From Lachnospiraceae bacterium (GTDB lineage Bacteria; Bacillota; Clostridia; Lachnospirales; Lachnospiraceae), in the NCBI GenBank assembly GCA_014804695.1, contig JAAUZJ010000017.1, forward strand, positions 62,001 to 126,000: a stretch of DNA of 64,000 bases, in the 5' to 3' direction. Shown one piece after another: positions 32,580-40,338 of this stretch. The position numbers and the translations under genes are program-made. Positions within the stretch are counted from its first letter, which is position 1, and each line of letters begins with the position of its first letter. The notes under the pieces were generated by a model. That model was not told where the DNA came from. It searched no databases and saw nothing but the letters and a program-made list of their open reading frames with translations.

Positions 32580-34136
32580 TTAATGATAAATACTGCCCCT
32601 TGTTATCAGTTCCTGAAATCTACTAAAATCATATTCTTCCAATTTTGATGTATAAATACTTTGGAAACCTAATCTCATAATTTCCTTTGGTAGTTCATCT
32701 TCCGAAAATGCAAAAGGTTCTGGACGGGGAGTTCTTGCTAATCCTGAATTTTTATTATATAGAATAAACCAATCACCATATTCATCTATTTCGTTATCCA
32801 ACAGCAATATATTATATCCTAAACCATTATCATCCTCTATCTTTCCCCATGCTAATACTTTTTTTCTTCTACACATAGGAATCGTGGTTCTGATTGCTGT
32901 TGGAATTTTAATATCATAGCCATTCCGTTGAGTATATCCAATAACCTCTGTAAACTCCTCTGGATTGATTACCGATAATTCAATGATAATCCTTTGATGA
33001 CTCGGCATCGTAACAGTTATCGAATTGCTTTCAGAAGTCAACTTAAAATTTCTTAAATCCAAATCAATACCACCTGATGCATATTGTGAATTGAATACTT
33101 TTACATATTCTTTTATCTCTTCTAATATTACATCATTAAAATAGAACATAATATTTTTAACATGATTTTGTCGTTCATTCCTTTTCTTTTCCTCTTCCGA
33201 CTGCTTTTTCTGTATTGCATTATCTTTTGCATTTTGCATACTAACTGCAGCCTGTGCAAATGATACTATTTTACTATTACTTGCACCTAATAAATCATCA
33301 GTACTTAACATGTCAATAATTTCTTGCCACTCTGAAAACCTCTTACTTTTAGGTTTTTGTAACATTTTGTTTATGATTGATACCAGCTTAGGAGCAATTG
33401 ATTGATTATATCTTGTTGGATTTTCCACTGAACCGCGCAAATGTGCCTCTGCATAATCACCCCCAATAACAGTATACGGATAATTCAATGTTGCTATTTC
33501 ATAAAATACAATTCCCATTGAGTAAATATCCATATATTTTGTGTTTTTTTCATTCTTCCAAACTTCAGGCGCACAATACTCTTTCGTTCCGTACCCTTTA
33601 AATGTCACATTTCTCGTTGTTGCTTCTGCATATTTAGCCAAACCAAAATCTGTTATTTTTAATACATTATCTACTATAAGGATATTGTCTGGCTTTATAT
33701 CCCTATGTACAAGAACTGAATTTATACACTTCATTCCATAAGATAGCTGTAAAAAAATTTGAGTCAATTCGCTATTAGTGAAAAATGTCTTTGTTTCTCT
33801 CTTTTGTTCCAATAGTTGTTGCAATGATCCCTGATTTGCAAATTCCATAATAATATATGGAGGATACTCTTCAAACATTTTTCCATCATGCAAAAATTCA
33901 TATACGACAACATTATCAGCTTCAATTTCCTTTGCTGCCATCAGTTCATTCTGAAAAGCATTATATTCTTCAGCAGACGGAAATACATTCAACATTGTCT
34001 TAACTGCAAACTTCTTTTTATCTGCCTCTCTTTCACATAAGAAGACTTGTCCAAATCCTCCTGGCTTGATACTGTCAATCACCCTATATTTATTTTCTTT
34101 ATCATCAGGTATAATGCTTCCTATTGTAATTATCAT
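32580..34136 (-). CDS. Ser/Thr protein kinase with unknown C-terminal domain
   Basis: 518 residues, AGGAGGAAGTTA before the ATG. A complete Hanks-type kinase domain occupies about 18-285: Gly loop PGGFGQVF (25-32), ATP Lys46 in FAVK, Glu64, catalytic HRDIKPDN (144-151), DFG (163-165) and APE (189-191). A charged helix (310-330) leads into a C-terminal domain of about 190 residues (IIIELSVINPEEFTEV, WGKIEDDNGLGYNILLLDNE) without a family name. No transmembrane segment, so cytoplasmic, unlike PrkC-type kinases with PASTA domains. Adjacent to the RES gene, the pair looks like sensor/regulator and effector. This is inference. Confidence 0.9.
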   Translation of the reverse strand: MIITIGSIIPDDKENKYRVIDSIKPGGFGQVFLCEREADKKKFAVKTMLNVFPSAEEYNAFQNELMAAKEIEADNVVVYEFLHDGKMFEEYPPYIIMEFANQGSLQQLLEQKRETKTFFTNSELTQIFLQLSYGMKCINSVLVHRDIKPDNILIVDNVLKITDFGLAKYAEATTRNVTFKGYGTKEYCAPEVWKNEKNTKYMDIYSMGIVFYEIATLNYPYTVIGGDYAEAHLRGSVENPTRYNQSIAPKLVSIINKMLQKPKSKRFSEWQEIIDMLSTDDLLGASNSKIVSFAQAAVSMQNAKDNAIQKKQSEEEKKRNERQNHVKNIMFYFNDVILEEIKEYVKVFNSQYASGGIDLDLRNFKLTSESNSITVTMPSHQRIIIELSVINPEEFTEVIGYTQRNGYDIKIPTAIRTTIPMCRRKKVLAWGKIEDDNGLGYNILLLDNEIDEYGDWFILYNKNSGLARTPRPEPFAFSEDELPKEIMRLGFQSIYTSKLEEYDFSRFQELITRGSIYH

Positions 34137-34382
34137 TAACTTCCTCCTATTAACTTTATTGCAGATAAATTAATAATTATTCTCCAACATTTTTAATATA
34201 TGAATTATACAACAGTTATCCTTAGCCTTCAATTATAAGAAAATGATATTTATACAATTTGGTGAAACTACCGACTTTTGCCAAATTATAGGATTTTTCC
34301 AGATTGTACGGGGCTTTTGCCAAATTGTGTACTTCCATCCCCAATCGCCACGTTATCAGCGGTATCAAAAAAAACCAAAAAT

Positions 34383-34415
34383 AGAGGCTCACCAGTCGCC
34401 CCGGTGAACCCCTCT
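34383..34415 (-). terminator. Terminator after the DUF2513 gene
   Basis: Minus strand: AGAGGGGTTCACC pairs with GGTGAGCCTCT and is followed by ATTTTTGGTTTTTTTT. It separates the DUF2513 gene from the kinase gene. The 34137-34567 interval has no gene; several ACCAAATTGT-like words in both directions (34256, 34300, 34321, 34459) may be decayed binding sites. Confidence 0.7.
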
Positions 34416-34567
34416 ACGCTCAAAATCCTTTGATTTCAAGCCGTTTTCTTATACTTTCACCAAATTGTTCAAAACTCCTATGGCATCAATTATTTATAGC
34501 CGCCTGTGTCGCCATTAGACTTAGTGGACTTTTACACCACCTCAATTACGGTTCGACAAATTGTGCT

Positions 34568-34966
34568 TTATGCAAGACCATTATTTTTTAATATCGAATT
34601 GGTGACTCCTTCGGCTGCAGCCGTAATCAATGCTGTGGATATCGTTTTTATTGTTCCCGTAATCAGCGGAAGCCCTTTTTCATTTATCACTGATTTTGTC
34701 CTGTTCCAAACTGTATCTGCCCGTATTTTATCAAGCAAGTCAAAACCCTCCGAAGTTAGGTTTCCCACATTACAAGACCTGCTTTCCAGCGCCGAAGTAT
34801 CAAGTATTCTTCCAATCAGACCATCGTTTTTCATTAAAATACAATGTTCATAAACCACACTATCTAAATACCCATCAATGTGAACAGGTATTTCCGGTCC
34901 ACCAGCTACATAATTTTCTTCAATGTAAAATAAAATTTCCCTTACTAAATCCATATCACGTTGCAT
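34568..34966 (-). CDS. DUF2513-type protein, ICE copy
   Basis: The ATG at 34966 (MQRDMDLVREILFYIEENYV) follows AAGGAGGAAAAATA. 132 residues. It shares VREILFYIEE, the LTSEGFDLLDKIRADTVWNR winged-helix-like part and an Ala/Thr-rich C-terminal segment with the element A copy at 18200-18583. Function unknown. A TTGACA-17-TATTTT promoter lies at 35226-35254 with a 260-nt leader containing a 5-codon frame after AGGAGG. Confidence 0.8.
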   Translation of the reverse strand: MQRDMDLVREILFYIEENYVAGGPEIPVHIDGYLDSVVYEHCILMKNDGLIGRILDTSALESRSCNVGNLTSEGFDLLDKIRADTVWNRTKSVINEKGLPLITGTIKTISTALITAAAEGVTNSILKNNGLA

Positions 34967-35225
34967 TATTTTTTCCTCCTTAAACTGAAAACTATTGTGA
35001 TGATCCTCTTTTATTCTCCTATCCAAAGTTCCTTAACCAAATTTATCTCATTTGTATCATCACTGGTGTTGCTAAATATCTTTCATTTAAGAAGTACCGC
35101 AACATTTGTATACAATCATCGTTCACATCAAGAATGTGCTTGACTGCTACTTCCAGTCCTCCAATGTTTCTTCTCTAGTGCTACCTTCCTTTGTACACAA
35201 AAAAATTAGACCTCCTATATTTTTC

Positions 35226-35254
35226 AAAATAGCATATCTTGTATGTGATGTCAA
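35226..35254 (-). promoter_or_regulatory. Promoter for the DUF2513 transcript
   Basis: Minus strand: TTGACA (35249-35254), 17 bp, TATTTT (35226-35231). Between here and the DUF2513 ATG is a leader of about 260 nt with AGGAGG and a short frame of five codons; no larger gene is supported in 34967-35521 apart from the antisense RNA. Confidence 0.6.
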
Positions 35255-35440
35255 TAACTTTTCTACATTTAGTATTTATCCCATAAAAAGTACTTGGTTA
35301 TTGCTAGTTTTCCAAGAATACAACACTTTTTGCTTTACCTCTAAAATCTCTTGCTTTTGTGCGGAATCCGGCATAGAATGATTTCAACGGAACGCTCCGC
35401 CGAATTTGACAATTTCATATAAGCTTGCTAAAATAGATTT

Positions 35441-35530
35441 ACATAAAGGTACTGCCGATAGACGGCTAGTCCGAATTTAGGTCAACAAAAATAGTCGCCT
35501 TAGTTTGCAGACTGGGGGCGGCTATTTTTG
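35441..35530 (+). ncRNA. Antisense RNA, candidate antitoxin of the 35522-35626 toxin
   Basis: A strong promoter, TTGACA (35406-35411), 17 bp, TAAAAT (35429-35434), is followed by about 90 nt ending at a hairpin AAAAATAGTCGCC (35487-35499) with GGCGGCTATTTTT (35517-35529). The RNA 3' end overlaps the toxin stop codon. The same design is found at 8583-8729. Transcript ends are inferred. Confidence 0.65.
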
Positions 35531-35626
35531 TGGTTTATTATTATCCTTGCTTCCTATCGCATATCCAAGTCCGAAGGCTGTCAAGCATAAGCTGATGATC
35601 GCTATCAGACCTTCCATTGTCAACAT
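35522..35626 (-). CDS. Type I holin-like toxin peptide
   Basis: 34 residues: MLTMEGLIAIISLCLTAFGL with one hydrophobic span, then YAIGSKDNNKPQK. GGAGGGCTTTGCCA lies before the ATG, matching the GGAGGGCGATGCA before the element A toxin. A member of the holin-like type I toxin group by size, span and antisense partner. It likely stabilises the ICE in the host. Confidence 0.75.
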   Translation of the reverse strand: MLTMEGLIAIISLCLTAFGLGYAIGSKDNNKPQK

Positions 35627-35869
35627 TGGCAAAGCCCTCCTTTCCCAGATTCCTGCAAGCAGGTTTCTATGTAATCGGAGGGTCACAGTCCCTCCGCAGA
35701 AGGACTAGCCGCCTACCGTTATGGCAGTACCCGTATAAATACTTTATCAGAAAATGTCGAACGCTACAAGATAGTTTCCGGCTTTTTCTTTTTCCACTTG
35801 CTAATCCTCCGATTCAGAGGTAATATCGGGCACCACGGAAGGAGGAATTGGAGGAAAACGGAATCTGCA

Positions 35870-36151
35870 TTGTACCAGCTTATTAGCGTACGCATGAATT
35901 GCGTCATGAACGACATCGCAAACAGTGATGGGCAATATCAGGAGATCGCCCGGAAATCTGACGAATACTCTGGCGGACTGGAAGAAATGGAACTGCCGGA
36001 AGAAGTCCGGATGTTGATTGCCCGCTATGTCAGTGAGCAGAACGCGCTCGGGTCCAGATATGGGATGCTCGCCTACCTGCTTTGGTTTTCCGACTGTAAG
36101 GAGATGCTTCTGGAAAAAAGGCTGTTTACGGAACCGCAACAGATGTTCTAA
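35870..36151 (+). CDS. Small protein at the start of the ICE backbone, start uncertain
   Basis: The coherent part begins near ALYQLISVRMNCVMNDIANS. A TTG at 35870 is in frame, with GGAGG about 15 bases upstream. An ACG at 35859, closer to that site, may be a mutated ATG. The frame stays open back to 35798. About 93 residues with a helical middle (EMELPEEVRMLIARYVSEQN) and end LLEKRLFTEPQQMF. Similar small proteins accompany Tn1549-type elements, but no function is known. Confidence 0.5.
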   Translation: MYQLISVRMNCVMNDIANSDGQYQEIARKSDEYSGGLEEMELPEEVRMLIARYVSEQNALGSRYGMLAYLLWFSDCKEMLLEKRLFTEPQQMF

Positions 36152-36307
36152 AAATCACTGGAAAAGGACTTGAAGTGCAGGCTCTTTTTTCGTTTTCTCA
36201 CTCGTAGTAAAACCGCAGTACCCCACCGTCCCAAAAGCCGTGATTTGTCCCGTTTTGCCCCACAAGTGCCGATAAATCCCGGCTATCCGCTGTGGACACG
36301 TGTCGTT

Positions 36308-36901
36308 CTAAAACAAACTTATCTGCTGATACACGCTTCTTTCGCTTTTTCTCTCTAGTTTTGTAAAGTGTCTATCTAACAGCTTCTCTGCTTCCGCTGT
36401 TGAAAACAGCCATTTCCTCATATCCTTCTTATACAGGATAAGCGGCATACGGGGATGTATCTCGGTCATGCACCCCTCCGCTTCGCGTGTAAGGATGGTA
36501 AAGCGGTCGCCCTCCGGATCTTTATGGTATATTCCCGCCAGATACAGAATCTTGTCTGGTGTGAAAAACTCATATTTTTCCTTTTGCTTCGTACCATCCT
36601 GCTTCCATTCATAAAATTTACTGGCAGGAATCAGGCAGCGCCGTTCTTCAAAATCATACCGGAACATCGGGCGTTCCTGCACTGTTTCTGATCTTGCATT
36701 AAAAATCGGCTTTTTCTTTCCATATGCCTCATATCCCCATTTCAATACTTCCGATACCATTTCTCCATGATCCGCCCGCACAATCAGGGCAGGCTGGGAT
36801 GGATACACATCCCCTGTCGCTGCCTGTTTCTGATCTATCTTTCTGGCGATTTTTTCTATTTCTCTCATTGTATCATCGTCAACATAAAATACTCCGCACA
36901 T
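36308..36901 (-). CDS. SOS response-associated peptidase (SRAP, YedK/HMCES family)
   Basis: 197 residues. After Met removal the catalytic Cys2 is in MCGVFYVDDD. NARSET, SKFYEWKQDG and HPRMPLILYK are the family motifs for the active site and DNA pocket. These proteins form a covalent crosslink to abasic sites in single-stranded DNA and protect them. It lies 17 bp after the Pol IV gene in the same direction. In a conjugative element that enters as single strands, the pair would cover damage tolerance. Confidence 0.93.
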   Translation of the reverse strand: MCGVFYVDDDTMREIEKIARKIDQKQAATGDVYPSQPALIVRADHGEMVSEVLKWGYEAYGKKKPIFNARSETVQERPMFRYDFEERRCLIPASKFYEWKQDGTKQKEKYEFFTPDKILYLAGIYHKDPEGDRFTILTREAEGCMTEIHPRMPLILYKKDMRKWLFSTAEAEKLLDRHFTKLERKSERSVYQQISLF

Positions 36902-36918
36902 AGCCCTCTATCCTCTTT

Positions 36919-38208
36919 TTACAGATTCCTGACTTTCTCATTTATAACATCTATACCTAATGTTACCCCGCTGCGGCGTTCTTTATCCAGACCGCCGCTC
37001 ATATGCGTCACATTGCTCTTCAGGAAACCTGCCCTAAATATGGCGTCTTCCCCATACTTTTCCCTGATACTGTCTACAGTACGGTTCAATGTTTCCAGCC
37101 TGTCATATTTTTGCAAGTCAAATAGGTTATACTGCCGTCCGGCATCACTTTCTACTTTCGACGTATGCACACCTATTTGTCTGAGCGGTGTCCTTCCATC
37201 CCATATTTTCTTGAATATCTGACACGCCGCCATATAGATTTCTTCCGTCACATCAGTAGGCGTCAATAACTGCATCTGTTTATGAGTATGCTGAAATTCA
37301 AAAGTAGTGATATGCACACTGACTACGCTTATCTTCACATTGTCGCCACGCAGTCTCATTCCTACCGTCTCACAGAGGGAAAGCATTAAATGTTTTGCAT
37401 ATTCTTCCGTCACAACATCCACCGGAGCCGTCAGGCTGTTCCCATACCCCTTATTTGCTTCATGCGTAAACATATACGGCTGCAAGTCTTCTCCCCTTGC
37501 ATATCCCTGTATGATCTTCCCCGGCGTCTTTAAATGCGCCCGAATCATATCTTCGTCTGCCTGTGCCAATTCCCCAATCGTATAAATCCCCAGCTTGTGC
37601 AGTTTTGCTGTGGTCGCTTTTCCCACAAAAAACAACTCCGAAACGGGCAGCGGCCACATCTTTTTTTCTATCTCATCCGGAAAAAGTGTGTGTACCTTAT
37701 CCGGTTTAGAAAAATCTCCCGCCATTTTTGATAAAAGAAAATTTGTCGATACCCCGATATTTACCGTAAATCCCAATTCTTCTTTTATCTCGTCTTTCAG
37801 CTTATAGGCAAAGCTCACCATCTGCCCCTGTCCGTACAGTTTTTCGTATCCGTCAAATACAGCCCATGCTTCATCAATACTGTACTGGATCACCTGATCC
37901 GTATACTGCTTCAGCTTCTCGATAAATGCTCTGGACGCACTTACATACAGCCCATAGTCAGGCGGTATCACAACAAGCCCCGGACATTTCTGTTTTGCTG
38001 TTACAATAGCCTCTCCGGTCTTAATATCATATTTTTTAGCAGGTACGCTTTTTGCAAGCACGATCCCATGACGTTTCTCCTGATCCCCGCCAACAATGCT
38101 CGGAATCAGTCGCAAGTCCGTCTTTTCCCCCAATACAGACACACGATATGTCGCGCTCCACGAAAGGAACGCACTGTTTGCATCTATATGAAATATATAA
38201 GCCCCCAT
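36919..38208 (-). CDS. Y-family DNA polymerase (Pol IV/UmuC type)
   Basis: 429 residues. It begins YIFHIDANSAFLSWSA with the first catalytic acid, followed by the second motif YSIDEAWAVFDGY, helix-hairpin-helix LGIYTIGELAQADEDMI, and a little-finger domain (GNSLTAPVDVVTEEYAKHLM). It performs error-prone translesion synthesis. It ends next to the SRAP gene and starts 1 bp after a small gene, so the three form an operon of damage tolerance. Confidence 0.95.
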   Translation of the reverse strand: MGAYIFHIDANSAFLSWSATYRVSVLGEKTDLRLIPSIVGGDQEKRHGIVLAKSVPAKKYDIKTGEAIVTAKQKCPGLVVIPPDYGLYVSASRAFIEKLKQYTDQVIQYSIDEAWAVFDGYEKLYGQGQMVSFAYKLKDEIKEELGFTVNIGVSTNFLLSKMAGDFSKPDKVHTLFPDEIEKKMWPLPVSELFFVGKATTAKLHKLGIYTIGELAQADEDMIRAHLKTPGKIIQGYARGEDLQPYMFTHEANKGYGNSLTAPVDVVTEEYAKHLMLSLCETVGMRLRGDNVKISVVSVHITTFEFQHTHKQMQLLTPTDVTEEIYMAACQIFKKIWDGRTPLRQIGVHTSKVESDAGRQYNLFDLQKYDRLETLNRTVDSIREKYGEDAIFRAGFLKSNVTHMSGGLDKERRSGVTLGIDVINEKVRNL

Positions 38209-38209
38209 A

Positions 38210-38509
38210 TCATAAAAACTGGAAAATCCGCCATTTCTGGGTTGCCGTATTATATCTCATCTCTAACGTCTTGCTCATACCATCCTGCTCTATCCTGCAC
38301 ACAAACTGCTTTTCCTTTATCCCGACAAAATTTTTATCGCTCCGTGATATGATATCTTCTATCCGGAATTTCTTTATTTCGTGTTCTTCCGTCTCTACCC
38401 GGAACCACAAAGGAGTTATCTTTCCGTCTCGGTCTGTAATAGACAGAAGCTGGATCGGTATATTCACCTGATTATCATGGTATATTCCGTCATGAACCTG
38501 ATTTTCCAT
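38210..38509 (-). CDS. Small protein coupled to Pol IV
   Basis: The ATG at 38509 (MENQVHDGIYHDNQVNIPIQ) is preceded by GGAGGGGGTGAAGGTA; the frame continues to 38626 without a site. 99 residues, beta-rich (VRIEQDG-like strands; LEMRYNTATQKWRIFQFL at the end). Its stop is 1 bp from the Pol IV start. Similar small proteins precede Pol IV genes in ICEs and may bind or regulate the polymerase. Unproven. Confidence 0.7.
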   Translation of the reverse strand: MENQVHDGIYHDNQVNIPIQLLSITDRDGKITPLWFRVETEEHEIKKFRIEDIISRSDKNFVGIKEKQFVCRIEQDGMSKTLEMRYNTATQKWRIFQFL

Positions 38510-38588
38510 TACCTTCACCCCCTCCACATTAATGAGTGTAACATCATAATAGCAAACATATGTTCTATTGTAAAGATGTAATTTTTTC

Positions 38589-38951
38589 CTAATAATCAAT
38601 GACCTCTTTATCCGGAAAAAGTTCAATAATCTCCCTCACTGCTTCCTGCACTTGCGGATTTCCACAAAACTCCGGCATAAGATTAATAAATCCTATATCT
38701 ATCTCACTTCCTGAAAGTATATCAGCCTGTAAATCTTCCATTTTAACAGTCCCTTCTACATGAAGATTGATGCCAATGGAAGGTACACCGTTCATGCGTT
38801 CCGACGGTATCTGCTGATAAATCTCGACCGCTTCCGCCAATGTAGCAATGCCCTCGTGGTATTCTCCCAAACTATGGTATTCCCCACACTCTGCCACTGT
38901 AAATGTCATGATTACCTTCTTTTCTTCCTTATTGGTTGCTGTTTTTCCCAT
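38589..38951 (-). CDS. ICE-associated protein with a YxxGxxxLxEAxxxYxxIP motif
   Basis: 120 residues, GGAAGGAGAACCATA before the ATG. The pattern YHEGIATLAEAVEIYQQIPS then RMNGVPSIGINLHVEG is shared by the DUF4316-like/large polyvalent proteins of Tn1549-type elements; here it stands alone. Acidic and soluble. Its role may be with the following PAPS-reductase-like protein or the large helicase, unknown. Confidence 0.7.
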   Translation of the reverse strand: MGKTATNKEEKKVIMTFTVAECGEYHSLGEYHEGIATLAEAVEIYQQIPSERMNGVPSIGINLHVEGTVKMEDLQADILSGSEIDIGFINLMPEFCGNPQVQEAVREIIELFPDKEVIDY

Positions 38952-38982
38952 TATGGTTCTCCTTCCATATTATTATTTGTTT

Positions 38983-40275
38983 TTACGCAGCAAGATACTT
39001 TTCAGTTTCTTCCGTTATGTACCGCTCAATATATTCCTCCCGATGCGGCATGACGATATGCAGATTGCCATATATATTGATCCATTCAATTACAAACCAA
39101 AATCCAAGACCTCTGCTGTCCGGCTTCCATATGCCTTTTTCGTCAAACGCCCCTCCACGCATCATATAATCTATGATTTCTGGATTAGAGAGCTTCTCTG
39201 CAAGTTCCCAACGATTTGGTGACTTTTCCCTGTGACAACCGAAACCACAATAAACACACCCCGTTCTGTTACATCCTGTAGTATCAAATACAGGTTTTCC
39301 CACATCAAAAATCCCCATATCCATTGAATTTCCCTGTGCCTGTCCCTTCCCATAGTCTGCCACTACCTCCCCATATACATCTGCTATCGGGATATGGTTG
39401 ATGTAAATATATTCCAGTACGTCCTGTTCCGTCCAGAATGACATGGGGTTGCTGATCGGGCTTTTCATGTCAAAACCGTTGCATCCGTTTTTCAGCCAGT
39501 TCGTAGTCCTTAACCTGCTTTCACTCGCCATCTGTGCTGTCATTGGCATTTTTCCTGTCTTTTTGGCGTAATTGTGCATGGGCGCTTTTTTCATAATCGA
39601 ACAGCAATGGTCTGATATTTCAAAAGGCGCTTCCAAAAAGAATTTATATCTTTCCTTGTTGTACATTTTGGAATATTCCGATGTTTCCACCCCGTTTTCT
39701 CTATGGGGATATTTCCCCTGCAAGATAAGATAACGGACAGGCGCTTTGATGTCCGTACTCGGTATCTCTCCCCGGCTGAGGCTCTTATACGCTTCATTTT
39801 CCCTATCCTCCCGACGGTCTATGCCTACCAAGTCCGCTATATAACTGTAATTGGGAATAATTCCCCCGCAGCCTGCGCCTTTTTCCTGCTCTTCCAGCTT
39901 CTCCACATATCTCCTTGCGCCATATACACAGCCCGCTACTTCTTTTCCTATCATCGGGTATCCATATTTTATGATAACCTGTCTGAAATTCATTTTAGGT
40001 CTGATGATTTCTACATTTTCCTGCTGTTTCACAAACTCCCTGACCTCCGGATATTCCAGTCCGGTATCCACATATACCGCCCCTATTTTCGGGTACAATT
40101 TCCTTGCAATATCCAACAAAACAGTGCTGTCCTTACCTCCGCTGAAGCTGATGTACACGCCGTCATCTCCATAATAATCTACCCATTCCCGGATACGGCA
40201 CTCTGTCATCCTGATTTTGGCAGAAAGCGGAAGCGACTGCATCTGGTATAAATCACTTATTGTATGTTTATTCAT
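38983..40275 (-). CDS. PAPS reductase / DndC-like adenine nucleotide alpha hydrolase
   Basis: 430 residues. The PP-loop is YISFSGGKDSTVLLDIARKL (about 40-58). GAVYVDTGLEYPEVREFVKQ fits the sulfotransferase-like domain. A C-terminal Cys cluster (CNRTGCVYCGFGCHRE, about 335-350) may bind an Fe-S cluster or zinc. Such genes are frequent in ICEs and are related to DndC and PAPS reductase, but no other dnd or ssp gene is present, so DNA phosphorothioation is not supported. Possible roles include sulfur or nucleotide modification of the element or tRNA. Confidence 0.88.
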   Translation of the reverse strand: MNKHTISDLYQMQSLPLSAKIRMTECRIREWVDYYGDDGVYISFSGGKDSTVLLDIARKLYPKIGAVYVDTGLEYPEVREFVKQQENVEIIRPKMNFRQVIIKYGYPMIGKEVAGCVYGARRYVEKLEEQEKGAGCGGIIPNYSYIADLVGIDRREDRENEAYKSLSRGEIPSTDIKAPVRYLILQGKYPHRENGVETSEYSKMYNKERYKFFLEAPFEISDHCCSIMKKAPMHNYAKKTGKMPMTAQMASESRLRTTNWLKNGCNGFDMKSPISNPMSFWTEQDVLEYIYINHIPIADVYGEVVADYGKGQAQGNSMDMGIFDVGKPVFDTTGCNRTGCVYCGFGCHREKSPNRWELAEKLSNPEIIDYMMRGGAFDEKGIWKPDSRGLGFWFVIEWINIYGNLHIVMPHREEYIERYITEETEKYLAA

Positions 40276-40299
40276 ACTTCCCTCCTGTCTGATAAATGA

Positions 40300-40330
40300 A
40301 AACAGGCAGCTTTGTCATCGCTGCCTGTTT
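40300..40330 (-). terminator. Terminator after the helicase gene
   Basis: AAACAGGCAG (40300-40309) pairs with CTGCCTGTTT (40321-40330), followed on minus by TCATTTATC. It lies 8 bp beyond the stop of the large gene. Confidence 0.7.
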
Positions 40331-40338
40331 CAAAATGA

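Noticed and set aside
38983-40275. DNA phosphorothioation (dnd/ssp) system
   Set aside because: Only the PP-loop protein is present; no cysteine desulfurase or other dnd/ssp partner in the window.
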